Assembly (NCBI GenBank): GCA_963691705.1
Contig: OY829541.1
Coordinates: forward strand, 56,343,931-56,407,930
Direction: 5' to 3'
DNA: 64,000 nucleotides
Source: Viola odorata
Taxonomy: Eukaryota > Streptophyta > Magnoliopsida > Malpighiales > Violaceae
Part shown: positions 1 through 12,221 of the stretch, piece after piece
Numbering within the stretch: the first letter of the stretch is position 1
Layout of the letters: every line of letters begins with the position of its first letter
Made by a program: the position numbers and the translations under genes
The notes under the pieces: model-generated
What the model was told of the DNA's origin: nothing
The model's database searches: none
What the model saw: only the letters and a program-made list of their open reading frames with translations

Positions 1-2056
1 AATTGAGTAATAAGCCAAATTATCCAACACATGGTATGTGTAACACGTTCAATCACATGTTCCGTCCAAATCAATGGTCCTTATTTACCAAAGCTAGCAA
101 AGTTTTATTTTCCCAATAACTTCCTTTAATATATATTAATTGGTATCAAGTAATTAATTGCCTTTTTTTTAAAATAAAAAAATCGCATACGTTAAACCAA
201 TAACCAACACAATAATTACTACATAATAATCATTTAGTTGTCGTTTAAAAAAAATGATTTTACCTATTTAGCTGTCGTATTTCAATTTTCAAAATCACTT
301 TTTATAGTCAATGATAAAATTAACCCTAAATAATTTTAAATTAATCACTTTTTGGAGAAAAATTAAAAAGAGTTGGTTCATAATTAATAAGGATAGTTTA
401 GTCAAAAATTATACAAAAATTATAATCTAATGATTATCTTAGTTATTGTGAAAAATAAAAAAAGCGACAACTAAAAAGGAATGAAGGGAATATATTTTAT
501 CTATTCAGATATAGATCTCGTAAAAGATAATAAAATAAGAACTAAAGTAATGATTAATTAATACTGCAGTTGAAAAATATATTTTTATATTTTCTACCAA
601 TTATGTAGTGATTATATTGAAAAATGTATTTTTATAAATTTGACAATTAAAAAAAAAGTGTCTTTTAGGAGGTAGTAGTTTAGAATTTCTTTTCCAAATT
701 TGGAGAAATAGTACACTAGATATTTTAATTTCACATGACCACACTTCAAATGTTTTTTTATTACCAATTTTACAAATTTAACACTACTCTTTCTCCTTTT
801 TTATCATGTTCTCTTTTTATCTGGATCTCCTTCCTGCTTCCACATGCATCAATTTACTAGAGAAATGTACCATTCTACCATGTTCAATTGATAACACAAT
901 CATTATTATAATATATATGACAATTATTAAGTTAAATAATAAATTTTGTGACTCACTCGTGTTAGAAGTTATCGAGTTTTGAGTGCATTGGCCATTTGAT
1001 ATGACAATAGTGTTTTTATAAACGAAACGATCGAGAGTTTAGCTCTTGTTATTTTTAATCTAATCTCAACTCAACATATATTATACGGCGGGCATCTTCA
1101 TAATTTGGGACAAGATATCATATGGTTTGTTCAGTTCATCCATTCCATTTTGAGAAAGGAATTGAAGTAAACAACTCCCACATTATTTAGAAACTCATTC
1201 ACCCAAGATTCCAAGAATTGCTAGAGCAGGACCTATAATTAATTAAAATAGTAATAAATTATTAGCAGTACTCAAATTTGTTCACGGACAACAAGAAAGC
1301 AAAAGAGATTATTGAATGCTAAAAGTTTTAAGTACTTAAACCTTAAAGTTTTGGTTTTGTTGATTTTTATTTTTGTTTATAGTTTATATTACCAACAAAT
1401 AATCAATAAACTACGAATCTAATAATATTATGATTTTTTTCTTCTACAAAGGTAATTAAAATAAAACTCTTTAGGTTTTTTTCTTTTCTTTTTTCCGATA
1501 TAATGTTGTATTCTGAATCTCTTTTTGAATCAAACTAATTTATACCGTACCGTATTAGAATTCGAATAAAATAGTACATTTAAAACTTTAAAATACCCTT
1601 ATAGGCAAGTCGGTAAAAATAATTGGGGCTGGGTTTGTTGTATGTCACACGCTAGTATATAATAGAGGAATCTAAGTATTTATCTATCCCACTAGGATGA
1701 GGATGAGAATAGGAGGCCGCCAGGTCGGTCTGCTCACTCTTTCAGCTTTTATTTTCTTCTTTCTCCTTCTCTCACTTCCAGGACCAGCAGCACACAATCA
1801 ATTGGTCACCAAAGTCAAAACTCAAAACCTAACTAATAACATGCGCGCTCTTAAACCCAATTGGCCTATAACGAAAAAAAATATATATATATCTTCAACC
1901 CACTCGACATGAGATTAATATCGTTCGAACAACTATTTTTAAATATTTTTTCTATTGCTCCGACTTGAATCTTAAACCTGAAATAAGCTGACTTATATTG
2001 GGTCGGCCCTAATTCTTTTTTCATTAAGTTTCTTGTAAAGAAAATAAAGAGGGATG
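1..2056. other. AT-rich intergenic DNA, no gene recognised
   Basis: Very AT-rich sequence with homopolymer runs. The only open frame of note, at 1697-1912, has no recognisable domain and reads into low-complexity sequence, so it is not called. No tRNA or TIR-bearing element was recognised. Confidence 0.6.
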
Positions 2057-2307
2057 AACAAGGCTATATACTTCAGTCGGTGAATCCAAGCTCGGTGTTT
2101 CTCAGATATAGGTTGTTGAGGAGTCAGGTCCAATAGTGGGCTAGGGAGTCAGTCTTTTGCCCTTTCTTGGGGGCTTCGTTTGTTTATGAGAGCGTTTGTT
2201 GCACTGCTTCTGAAGCGGTGTCTTGTAAACTTCAGTCATGTTCTTCATGACAATTTAATTCAATATAACTTTCTGCTGATTAAAAAAAAAACAAGGCTAT
2301 ATACTTC
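2057..2307 (+). mobile_element. 5'-truncated LINE tail with target-site duplication
   Basis: An 18-base direct repeat, AACAAGGCTATATACTTC, flanks about 215 bp at 2057-2074 and 2290-2307. The inserted segment ends in TTTCTGCTGATT followed by a short poly(A). A long TSD, a 3' A-tail and no TIRs are the marks of target-primed reverse transcription, so this is a severely 5'-truncated L1-type LINE or a LINE-mobilised retroposon. Its 3' tail does not resemble that of the full LINE at 22-28 kb, so it is probably another family. Confidence 0.75.
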
Positions 2308-2580
2308 CACACTGAAATACAATCAATATAGTATTAATAATAGCAATAATCACACATGACTAGAAGCTAAAAAAAGAAAATAAAAGGGGGGAAAATTCTA
2401 AATTCCAATTTGATAAACAGGCTTGATTGCTTAGCTCTTGAGACCAATTGGCCTCTTCTTGGGTCTTAGAGCAGAAGATTATATAGAGAGAAAATCCCAA
2501 AATTGATGAAAAGGACAAGCTCACATGAGCCGAACCAGATCATTCATGGGCCCCTATTTGCATAACCTCCCGCCCCAATC

Positions 2581-2640
2581 TCCCTCTCCCTCTCCCTCTC
2601 CCCACACCTTCCCTCTCCTCCCCTTAATTTCTCTCTCTAT
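2581..2640 (+). repeat. CT-rich microsatellite in the NGATHA-like promoter or 5'UTR
   Basis: Repeated TCCCTC hexamers run into CTCTCT sequence about 600 bp upstream of the B3 gene start. A second (TC)n tract lies at about 3113-3138 inside its 5'UTR intron. Pyrimidine-rich tracts like these are common near plant transcription starts; a regulatory role is inference. Confidence 0.6.
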
Positions 2641-3047
2641 CCTTCTGTCCTTCTCCTCATGGTTCTTCCTTTAAGAACTCAAAAACCAACAAAACAAACT
2701 TCAAATAAAAACTTCTGTTCTCTGCTAATTCACTACTTGTAGCGAGAAGAAGAAGAGGGAGAAGAAGATTCTAGCCAGCACCAACAAAAAAAAACTGTTT
2801 TCATCTCGATCCCTCTCCCTCGTACCCATCAAATTCCCATGGCTAGCTCAATTTGTCTTGTTTAGGGTTTTCTATTTGGTTTTGGGTTTTTCGTTCTGGT
2901 CAAAGAAGAAGGCACCGACCAGCAATTTTTGTTTCAGTACGTCCGCACTCGGATAGGTCCCTTTTGGTTATTTTTGGCCTCACAGATCTTGCAAAGGAGA
3001 AAAAGAAAAAGAATATCTTGAAATCAAGAAACATCTAATCTTGACAG

Positions 3048-3210
3048 GTGAGCCCTGGTTTATAAATTCCAAGACAGTACCTTTTTCTTTCTTTCACTTT
3101 ATCTTCTGTTTTCTCCTCTCTCTCTCTCTCTCTCTCTTTTTTATTGTGGAATTTGGTTTTGATTCCCTTCAAGATCTCTCAAATTAATTAGGAGCTGGAA
3201 AAAATCTCAG
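3048..3210 (+). other. 5'UTR intron of the B3 gene
   Basis: A donor (ACAG|GTGAGC) at 3048 and an acceptor (ATCTCAG|GTGG) ending at 3210 enclose a T- and CT-rich 163 bp interval. The CDS ATG lies 10 bases into the next exon. The splice prediction is by eye; a leader spanning about 2.7-3.2 kb is inferred. Confidence 0.6.
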
Positions 3211-3220
3211 GTGGGTCATC

Positions 3221-4636
3221 ATGAATTTTGGTGAAGGAGAAAGATCAGATGATCAGTACACTTGCGATAAAGAAGATCAAGAGCCGGAGGAATTACAGGA
3301 ACAAGTAGAGGAAGATGAGGAGGAAGTTATGATGACATCAAGTAGGCTTCCTTTTTCTCCCTCTTCCAAGTACAAAAACTTGCTATCCCAGCACCAACAC
3401 CACCACCAAGAACAACACCACCAAAACCTTTGGCTCGGCTCATTCGACTCCTCTTCTTCACTGGACACCAACAAAGAATTACCACCTCCCAATTTCGATA
3501 ACAAGAAGCTGGACCTCATGGATTTCTCACTCGCCACCACCAACAGAAGCAACGAACCCGACACCACCGCTACTGCTACAACCACTGCTGGAGCCGGCGG
3601 CAGCGGAGGAGGAGCCGATTCTATGGAGAGAGAGCACATGTTTGATAAAGTTGTGACTCCGAGCGATGTGGGGAAGCTAAACCGTCTGGTGATACCGAAA
3701 CAGCACGCGGAGAAGTACTTCCCGCTAGACTCCTCATCCACTGAGAAAGGCTTGCTGCTGAATTTCGAGGATCGAAATGGCAAGTCGTGGAGGTTCCGGT
3801 ACTCGTACTGGAACAGCAGCCAGAGCTACGTGATGACGAAAGGGTGGAGTCGCTTTGTGAAGGAGAAGAAGCTTGATGCAGGCGACATCGTTTCGTTCCA
3901 GCGCGGGGTAGGAGACGCTGGGAAACATCGGCTGTACATAGATTGGAGACGGAGGCCTAATGCACCAGATCCCACCGCCTTTACCCACTTGGAGCTTCAA
4001 AATCAGTTACACTTTTCGCATCCGGTGCGGTGGGGGAGACTCTACTCTCTCCCTCAATCTCTATCATCATCCTTGCCGCCGCCGAGTCAATTTATGGAGC
4101 AGCTGCAGCCTCCTCATCCTCAATTTCAGAATTTGAATTATATGCAACCTTATCATCAACACCAGCACCATCCGATCACTAGTTATGGTAATGCGGCTCA
4201 TCAGTACTACATGAGACCGCCAGCTGCCTCACATCCGCATCAAATCGGAGGGGAAGGAGTTGATTATCCTTATCAGCACCGGCATCAGCATCACCATAAT
4301 TATAATCAGAATCAGTATCATCAGCAGCAGCAGCAGCAATATCAGCAACAACAGCAGCATGTGCCGATGGTGATTGATTCAGTGCCGGTGGTCCATGGTA
4401 AGACGGTGGGGAAGCGGTTGAGGCTGTTTGGTGTGAACATGGAGTGCCCTACCACACAAGATGATCAGTCATCGTCATCTACGGTCCAGATGCTTCCGCC
4501 TCATCATCATCATCATCATCTGCCTCCTTCTTCTCTACAGTTAAGGCAGCAGCAACAGCATAGCGGTGCCGCGATGCAAGCTGAGCTACCCAAGAAAGGA
4601 AAGTCTTCCTCCTTGTCGTTTGATTTGGACCTCTGA
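3221..4636 (+). CDS. NGA: NGATHA-like B3-domain transcription factor
   Basis: An intact 471-residue intronless coding region. Residues about 138-245 form a B3 DNA-binding domain, beginning at [20 protein letters not shown] and including the [20 protein letters not shown] stretch, typical of the RAV/NGATHA subgroup. There is no AP2 domain, which excludes RAV1/2. The RLFGV repression-type motif lies at about 401-405, and the C-terminus ends FDLDL, EAR-like. NGATHA proteins are nuclear regulators of style, leaf-margin and lateral-organ growth in Arabidopsis. The N-terminus is acidic, and the linker after the B3 domain is rich in His and Gln homopolymers (HHHHHH near 430, QQQ runs near 370), making it longer than Arabidopsis NGA1-4. 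Family assignment is firm; which NGA paralogue is unknown. Confidence 0.93.
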   Translation: MNFGEGERSDDQYTCDKEDQEPEELQEQVEEDEEEVMMTSSRLPFSPSSKYKNLLSQHQHHHQEQHHQNLWLGSFDSSSSLDTNKELPPPNFDNKKLDLMDFSLATTNRSNEPDTTATATTTAGAGGSGGGADSMEREHMFDKVVTPSDVGKLNRLVIPKQHAEKYFPLDSSSTEKGLLLNFEDRNGKSWRFRYSYWNSSQSYVMTKGWSRFVKEKKLDAGDIVSFQRGVGDAGKHRLYIDWRRRPNAPDPTAFTHLELQNQLHFSHPVRWGRLYSLPQSLSSSLPPPSQFMEQLQPPHPQFQNLNYMQPYHQHQHHPITSYGNAAHQYYMRPPAASHPHQIGGEGVDYPYQHRHQHHHNYNQNQYHQQQQQQYQQQQQHVPMVIDSVPVVHGKTVGKRLRLFGVNMECPTTQDDQSSSSTVQMLPPHHHHHHLPPSSLQLRQQQQHSGAAMQAELPKKGKSSSLSFDLDL

Positions 4637-6580
4637 TTTAATTCATCCAATTCAAGAAGGAAAGAAAGAATGAAGAAGAAGAAAGAAAGAAATCTCCACA
4701 TCCTAATTTTGCAAAATGGGTAATCATTTTTAGGAAAGAGGGTACTTTAATCTATAGATAATCAATTGTTTTCTTGATTTGTGTTGTTAATTAGTACTGC
4801 ATTATCAGTTAGCTAGAGGAAGAGTACTGAACTAGTTCAAGAAATTGCAAGAAATGTGGAGTTGGAGATGGAGCAGAAAAAGAAATTAAAATGGAAAAAA
4901 TCTTTTCAAGTGTGTATAATTAAAATGAAATACATAAGAGAAGAATTGATATATGAATTCGAAGAAGATGATGAGTACAGTATTATTGTTTTATTCGAAA
5001 ATTTCGAAAAATAAATATTATTAAATTGATGTTTTCTTGTAGTGGGGCCTGGAGTTTCCGATAACTGTATTCATGCAATGGTCTCTCCCCAGTTTGTTCG
5101 GGTTAATTTTGTTCCCTCTTTAGATACCAACTGCACATTCTCTCTCTTTCCCTCTCATTTTTCTTCTTCTTCCTTTGCTGTTGCTGCTGCTGCTGCTGCT
5201 GACACCTTTTTTTTTTCTTCATTGATTTATGGTATAAAAAGTTACTCCTACTAGTATTTGTTTGCCAGGGAAGGGAAGGGAAGGGAAAGGGAGGGAAAGG
5301 AAATAGAGTGGAAAAGTTCTTTTTTTTCCTCCCTTCTTTTTGTTTGTATTACCTTATTGGGCTAATATTCTTGCTGCTCCTTGCTTAACTTGGATTGCAG
5401 TAGATGAGCCAGAAAAGTTGCAGCGCTGTAAAAGGTCGCTTCTGTATTCTTATAAACTCTCTCTCTTTGCTTCCTCTACATCAAAATTGAAATCAATTTT
5501 ACCACATTGTATATCTTTCTCGATCAGTTAACCCACTAAAGAAATGAGAAATTTCCTCTCTTTTTTACAGACCGGCCTGTTTCTTGGCCCAACGTATCTT
5601 TTGACTGAGAAACTCTCAAAACCATGGCGATTCCACTGCTCAAGATGTAAGTTGTAAGTATCTCTGATGATCATAAGATAAAACTGCATTCTGTTCTGTG
5701 TGTGTGAGGATAAAACACAAACAGCTTGTGTGCAGTAAGGAAAAGGTAGTTTACATATTTTTAGGTAGCTAGCTTTCATTTCTTGATATAATTAAGTGAG
5801 GTTTGCATATTGGGTAAAAAGAACCTGAGGTATATCTGATGGGTCGTAATTAATTGAAACTTTTAATGTTTGGATCGTATTGGTATTGGTGGCCAGTTGA
5901 AATTAATGCAGTGTTTAACTTAACTTTATACAGTATTTATCGTCATTGCAACTTATGGTGTACTTACTCACTTAACCTCTGCACCCTACCTAGCAAGCTC
6001 TATACCAATACCTTTGTCGGTTGCTGTTCAAACTTTCTAATTCTAATCAATTCTACTGTGCCATTATTAATTTAATAATCATCAAATCAAATATTTTAAT
6101 TAGCTTTATTAAACTGCATCCATTTCTTTAGATTATTTTATTTAATAATATATATAAAATAATTATTCTTGTGGAAAAAAATTAAGGTAATATATACTCC
6201 ATTGGTAAATGATACTATAATTTCTTTTTAGTCAATTTTCTTTTTGTTTTATTTTTTCTATATATACATATATATATATATATTTTTTGTAAATTTGAAA
6301 TTGCATATATATAAATTGATTGGTGCAGTTGTAGTGGGAAGCTATATTTAGTGCTTTACATGATCATCAAGGTTGTCTGCAGACTGCAGTACAGAAGTCA
6401 TTAAGGAATATGAAGGCTGCAGCAGCGATTTTTGCGTTGTGGTCACGACTATCCTGTGCTCAACGTTGCTTTGTGCTTTCATGGTCATCACTTCCTGGAA
6501 GTCTTCTCATTTTAATGGTATGTGCTGTGTTATCGCCCTCATTTTCTTATCAAATGCATTCATTTGTTACCGCCCGCTGA
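4637..6580. other. 3' flank of the B3 gene, no further gene
   Basis: Contains the presumed 3'UTR (about 4637-5030), T-rich and CTG/GCT-rich tracts near 5180-5200, and a G-rich run. Short open frames here show no domain and no splice structure. Confidence 0.55.
5268..5300 (+). repeat. GGGAA repeat with G-quadruplex potential
   Basis: Six GGG runs are separated by two to three A residues, followed by GGAAA, about 0.63 kb downstream of the B3 stop codon. The spacing meets the usual G3+N1-7 rule for an intramolecular quadruplex on the + strand. Function is unknown. Confidence 0.6.
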
Positions 6581-6584
6581 CATA

Positions 6585-6805
6585 TGTTGTAGCCCAATAG
6601 CTAGCCGTGGCAAATTATGATCAGTCGAAAATACTCGAGTTCGAGTCTCAAAACTCGATCCGCTTATTAGAAAATAAGGTACATTTGACCTTATCTAATG
6701 GATTGATTATTTGTTATGACTGTAGCTCAATAATTGTGGCTAATTATGATCAGTAGAAAAAAGAGTTTGAGTTCAAATCTCAAGTCTGCTTATTTGATGA
6801 AAAAA
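6585..6805 (+). repeat. Two tandem SINE-like (tRNA-derived) units
   Basis: Two diverged copies of about 120 bp share a GTAGCYCAATA...GTGGC head, then AATTATGATCAGT, then GAGTTCGAGTCTCA (copy 1) or GAGTTCAAATCTCA (copy 2). The latter resemble a pol III B box (GTTCRANNC), and the head is A-box-like. A shorter relative (GACTCAAAATTCGAGCTCCC) lies near 7710. No clear TSD was found, so this is a tentative SINE or tRNA-like repeat call. Confidence 0.4.
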
Positions 6806-6809
6806 AGAG

Positions 6810-8694
6810 TGTATTAGTTTACTTCACAAGACTTTGAAGTATGATCAATTGACCTCATTCCATAGTATATAATATAATTTCAAAGTTCATAATTAACTCG
6901 ACGGTTAATTTCTTTCCTTTTTCCCCATATATATAAACTCTATATATAGCTATTACTAAGTAAGATTTCTACCTGATCTCACCATTTCGTTCCATGTTTT
7001 TTTCATAAGGAAACAATGACATTAATGACAATATACTAATCTATATTTAAATTAATTCAAATTCCATACCTAAAACTGCAAATTTGTTGAAAAATGGTGT
7101 TTGAATTATCTTGGATTTAAATAAAGGGGGATATATAATATCAAGAATTTATTTTCTGAATGTATTATAAGTTGAGAGCAAGGTATGTACCATTAAATTT
7201 TCTTTGACTGAAATGAAAAATGTGACCAATAGAAAGAGAGGGAAAAAAGTTAGAGATGTTAGGCACCTCCAGTCGAAGGTGTGCCTATAATTGTTTTGAG
7301 CCGCAAAGACTCATCCAATTTGGGCCGTCTAGTTTTGACTTCCATTCCAAACATTTATAATCCTCTATATCCGAAAATGAATATCTTTCAGCTATTTTCA
7401 TGAAGAAAAGTCAAGAATATAATGCAGCTATGGATATAATTGTACAGATATATATACATGTTATCCAATCGGTATATCTTGATCAAATAAAACATATTTT
7501 TCATAATTGATTGACTCGGTTAATCGAAATTTATCATCTTTTAGGAAAATTATTTTTTGACCATTCAGAGGATAGACACCTGCCTTTCATGATGTTGAAT
7601 TATGATTAAATTGTGATCTTCAAAAGCCCATTAATCGGTTGACGAGCCGAAAAATATCACTTGGCATATTACTCAATAGTTGTCTGGTGGTAAGTTGTTA
7701 GTTGAGACTCAAAATTCGAGCTCCCACCTAAGGTTATCAGCATAAAAAGAGAGTTCCAGGATAGTTATACAGTACATGCATGTTTTAATGAAAATTGATT
7801 GAGGAACGTCGTACGTCATTTAAGAGGTATGGGTTGACGATAGAGGTGTAAGGAAATGCCCTCTACCAAACATGTTATTAGCCTGACAATATATTCCTAT
7901 CATATATACATATATATATATATATGTACTGAACATTAATGGTGTTCTTGGTTTCGCCAGGTCCCAGAAAGCTATATCTATATATACTATACGTATGAAA
8001 GCAATCTGTTATTCTGTTGTATGTTGAACGAAATGAACCAAATTTATAACATGTATATATATATTTGAAGAAAACAGTTATTCATGCTCTCGATTAATCC
8101 TTAATTCATGCTCAGGAATCATTGATTATCTCCTTAATCAGCTGTTCATGTGTAATTATACGTATGTGCTGTTCGAAAAAAGGGCATAGATGCATGGCTC
8201 TAGCAATTATATACATTTTCCATGATGAATATATAGATCTTGCCCTTTCATTGGTTTAATAATTTCTCTGGCTTACTTAGCAAAGAATTAATGATGAATT
8301 TATGGATCTAACTGTTGTTCTTATTTGTATACTGTATATATTTGGTAGAAATTAGATACTATTCTCGGTTTTCCATCTCTAACGGATCTACAAGGATCCC
8401 CCACTAATAAAATTATATCAAGTCATTAATATATAACTTTTCCTATTTTGGAAATGGTGCCAATGTTCAAGTCTGCGATTCCAAAAAAATAATTTATACA
8501 CTCGGTAAAATTCATATGGTTCATCCAAAAAAAAAAATTATGAAATATTACTATACAAACTAACTAAGAGGGAAAAGAAGTGCACTCAATTATGAGTTTA
8601 AGTTTGTAGGTACCACGTGTGTACGTGTGTTACGGTGTATTGGATCAGGGTTAATTCTCCACGTGTGTACGTGTGCCAATGTTCAACTGCTTAA
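6810..8694. other. AT-rich intergenic DNA
   Basis: No gene recognised. It holds (TA)n-rich tracts near 7900-7925, a SINE-like relic near 7670-7750 and a duplicated CACGTG-containing block near 8609-8680. Confidence 0.5.
8609..8681 (+). repeat. Duplicated CCACGTGTGTACGTGTG block with G-box cores
   Basis: The 17-base string CCACGTGTGTACGTGTG occurs twice about 50 bp apart. Each copy contains a CACGTG G-box core. No adjacent gene start is visible, so a promoter role is not supported. Confidence 0.4.
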
Positions 8695-8696
8695 TA

Positions 8697-8881
8697 GAAG
8701 GGGACGAAGTCGAGTTGGTTAATAAGGCTTAATCGGCAGCAAAGTCTCCGCTTACATCTCAATTGATCAATTGGGCTCGAATAGGGATCTGGTGGGTTCT
8801 TTACAGTGGAAGAGTCCAAATTAATCGGGTTCGAAATATAATCTGAACATCGAATGGTAACTTCGTATCTAAAAAAAAAGT
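8697..8881 (+). repeat. Possible SINE with poly(A) tail
   Basis: The segment starts near CGAGTTGGTTAATAAGGC (A-box-like), carries GGGCTCGAATAGG (B-box-like) about 70 bp later, and ends in CGTATCT followed by nine A. The layout fits a tRNA-derived SINE, but no target duplication was identified. Confidence 0.35.
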
Positions 8882-10130
8882 TAAGAATTTAACTAATTAG
8901 GAAAAGAAAAGGATTAAAAAAAAAGGGAGCTATTTGCTGGGAAGTTTTGAAGTCTAGCGAACGAAATGAGATTGAAGGGCTTGAAATAGGGAATTATAGA
9001 GAGAGGGGACCTCAACAAGACTTCCAAATTAGCATAGGGGTATACTCTTTATTTTATTACATTTTTGTTACAAACATACAGCTCATTAATTTCCCAAATC
9101 CCAAATTAAGAGAAGACATAAAACATTAAAATTTGGTCGACCGACTTATAATTATTATGATGGATGCACTCTTGCAGGTTATATACAGTTCATAAGCCCT
9201 AATCATACCACACCACCACTACCTATAGTATATATTAATCAAACCAAAAGGAAAAACAAAAGGAAATTAGGTGTGCTTAATTAAATATGTATACTTAATT
9301 AGATGCAAACCAAATACTAAGTGGATTTTGTAACTCACAAATATTCCTAAGCCTACTAGAATATAACTAATTAATTTTATTCGTATTAAATTGACTCATA
9401 ATGAGGTATAATGTTCATAGCAGGTAATTTCTCCGCATATAATGATTGAACCTATGACATTTTACTTAAAAAAATTAAAGTATCGAATCACTCACGTTAA
9501 CTATTATATTTTGATTATCACACAACAATTAAGAGCTAGCTAGTATAACCTAGCTGGTAGCCAAAGTAATGAGCACAGGTGCGCATGCACATTCATCAAG
9601 AAATGTTTCCCAAGTTTGTAAATATATACATATAAAAATAAATTCTTGTCCTTGAGCTCGTAGTCCCGTAGATATTGAGGGCTCAAGGTATTTGATGAGG
9701 ACGAGGGTATACTATAGATCCCTCAAGCTACAGTGCCATGCATTATCAGATAAACGAAAAAATTCATTTAAAAAACCCCCGCCTATACGCTACCGTATGG
9801 GCAAACGGATATGTGAGCAGTAGTTAAGCAAGCAGCAATGCAACCCGGCCGGTCCAAGTATTATTATTTGATGTGGAAGGAAAAGATTGGTAGGCACAAA
9901 GTCTTGTTTTGCCTGTTCCACTAGGCTCAAAGTCTTGGATGAAAATAAACCAAAAAAGAAAAAAGAGAAGAGAAAAGTCCCGTAGCTGTCTATAAAGAGA
10001 GGAGCATATAGGTTAGGTCTAATAGCCATGATAATTGATGTTAAAGAGAGACCACATGCATGTGTGTGAGCTACAAAAGAAAAAGACACTTACTTTTAAT
10101 TCTTTTTTTCCCAAATGATTTTATATATGC
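8882..10130. other. AT-rich intergenic DNA, no gene recognised
   Basis: No open frame with a domain, and no TIR or TSD structure identified. The 99-codon frame at 9790-10089 (-) is low-complexity and is not called. Confidence 0.5.
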
Positions 10131-10367
10131 TACTCACTCCGTTTATAATTAGATGACGCTCGTACTGTAGATACGCATATTGAGGAGGTCGGATGACGTA
10201 CTATTTGACCCCAAAAAATTTCGTACTTTTTTTCAAGCGTACGTTAATCATTTTCCTACGTCCGAGAAAAAATTCGAATTTTTTTAGGGTCAAATAGTGC
10301 GTCATCTAGCTTCCTCGATATGCGTATCTACAGTGCGGGCGTCATCTAATTATGGACGGAGGGAGTA
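10131..10367. mobile_element. Stowaway-type (Tc1/mariner) MITE
   Basis: A 233 bp element at 10133-10365 is flanked by TA dinucleotides. Its termini are CTCACTCCGTTTATAATTAG and, on the other strand, CTCCCTCCGTCCATAATTAG. The terminal inverted repeats extend inward for about 80 bp, so the whole element can fold back. The CTCCCTCCGT terminus with a TA target is diagnostic of Stowaway MITEs. It has no coding capacity. Confidence 0.9.
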
Positions 10368-11899
10368 ATAAATTGAAAAAAATATTTTTATGTTTATATA
10401 TACTAATTAACTCATGTACCAAGATTTAAATGATCATACTAGTCATTTAATTCACTTTTACTTTATATACACACCAAAAAAAAAAAATCTTTATGATTTT
10501 ATCTGTTATTTTACCTGGAAGGGGAACAAAATTATTCTCATTCGATCATGGTGATTTTCCCTTCTTCTTTTTCCTAAAAAGAAAAAAATATTTATTCCTC
10601 TTACTCGAACCCAATATCTCGGGTTAATTAAGAATGGATAATTTTTTACGAAAGCAATTTACGTAAATGGACCAAAATTATGCTAAATTAGATAATAGTA
10701 TGAAAATTTTGTAATTAAGATTTGTTAGTATTTTAACCGTTTACCTTCTTCCTTCTTCTTGTTTCTTTTTTCACCCAAGAATTGCAAGATCCCATACATC
10801 TCCCTCTCCCCCGAAATTCCTAGCTGACTACTTCTTTCTAAATACATGCATGCAGCATGTATACATGAAATGGATGGATTCATGTAATGCATGGTAATGT
10901 GTTGGCGGAGGAGGTAGCTAGGCCGGGTTGGGATTTTTTTTCAATTGCATGGACCACGTTTAGGTTTTTGCTGTGGCATGCATTAAATGCCCTCCATGAA
11001 AGTACCCGCATGCATGCTTTTGTGTAGCTTTCTTTTTTTTTCTTTCCACTCCCTGGCAAATACGGCACCAAACCCATCTTTGCTTTTTCTCTTATTTTTT
11101 ACACCAAAATAACATGAAAGAGAACATCCCTTTCCTCATACCTCTTCTTCCTGGTTCCTCCTTTACTCTACTTATCTCCCTCTGGTTCCTTCTTTTGGTT
11201 CCCATCCGACCAGAGAAACCATAACTAGAATCATATAATTATGTCCCAATCCTATTTATCATCTTATTAATTAATGCTCATTTCGTATCCGAACTAAACT
11301 CTCACATCGAATATAAAAGGAGAAATCATACAGTATATATATCCAATGTACCATTTAACTCAATTCCTAAGTGGTATGGCACATTTAATGTAGAATCATT
11401 ATTCCAATAAAAGAGCGGTAAATTTTTATTTGTGTGACAAATTAAGCAGACAGACGAGAGAAGTGACGTAGATATTTTTGTAATCCATGTCATTCATCAT
11501 CTGGCCGATTCTGGACCTGCAGCTGGTCCGGCATTTTGCTACGATCGATTAATTTTGGTTTCTCTTGTGGTACCAAAAGTTTTTGGGGGGGATGATCTGT
11601 CATACAGTGATCCTGCCAGTTCTCTCTCTCTCTCTCTCTATATATATCCTCATTATTAATTATGTAATTAGTATGTAGGTACCATCTTTCAAAACTCCAT
11701 CTCGTACATTTCTGCTCTCCTTCCTACTATTATGTATAAACCTAATCTGATCCATCTGATCATCACCACATCTTCATTTGTAGCTAGACTGGTCCCTTTC
11801 ATATTATATTACATGTGCATATATACACCACCATCTTTTCACCCAATTAGATCCTGTGCCTTGCTTCGCTAATATGGCCTTACACTCATTTTATTTATA
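10368..11899. other. Intergenic DNA with (TC)n/(TA)n microsatellite
   Basis: No gene recognised. A TC-repeat running into TA-repeat lies at about 11621-11650. The remainder is AT-rich with no repeated or coding structure seen. Confidence 0.5.
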
Positions 11900-12221
11900 C
11901 TAGGTAGTTTGGGCACGTGCATTGCACGTGCGGTAATTTTTTATATGAAATTAAACTATTTAATTTAGATATTATTTATAAATTAATTTTGGTCATTTGA
12001 AATAGATAATGTCACTATTTAAATATTATTCTAAAATAATATAACCGAACATATAAATCATTAAGCACACTAATAATAATTATTAATAGATAATATAGCT
12101 TAATAGTATTTAAATATTGTTCTAAACTATTACAACCAACCATATAAATTGTTAAGCATACTAATAATAATTATTAATTATAAAGCAATTTTACAATTTT
12201 TCTTACTTGATCTTTTTGATT

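Noticed and set aside
1697..1912. 71-codon frame starting MRMRIGG with a hydrophobic N-terminus
   Set aside because: Looks like a signal peptide at first, but it runs into AT-rich repeat codons and has no family resemblance.
3277..3783. 168-codon open frame on - opposite the B3 gene
   Set aside because: Antisense shadow of the repetitive B3 coding sequence; no domain and no splice or promoter support.
7266..7291. Small palindrome AGGCACCTCCAGTCGAAGGTGTGCCT
   Set aside because: Short imperfect stem with no terminator or small-RNA context in plant DNA.
8609..8681. G-box pair as a functional promoter
   Set aside because: No gene start follows within a sensible distance on either strand.
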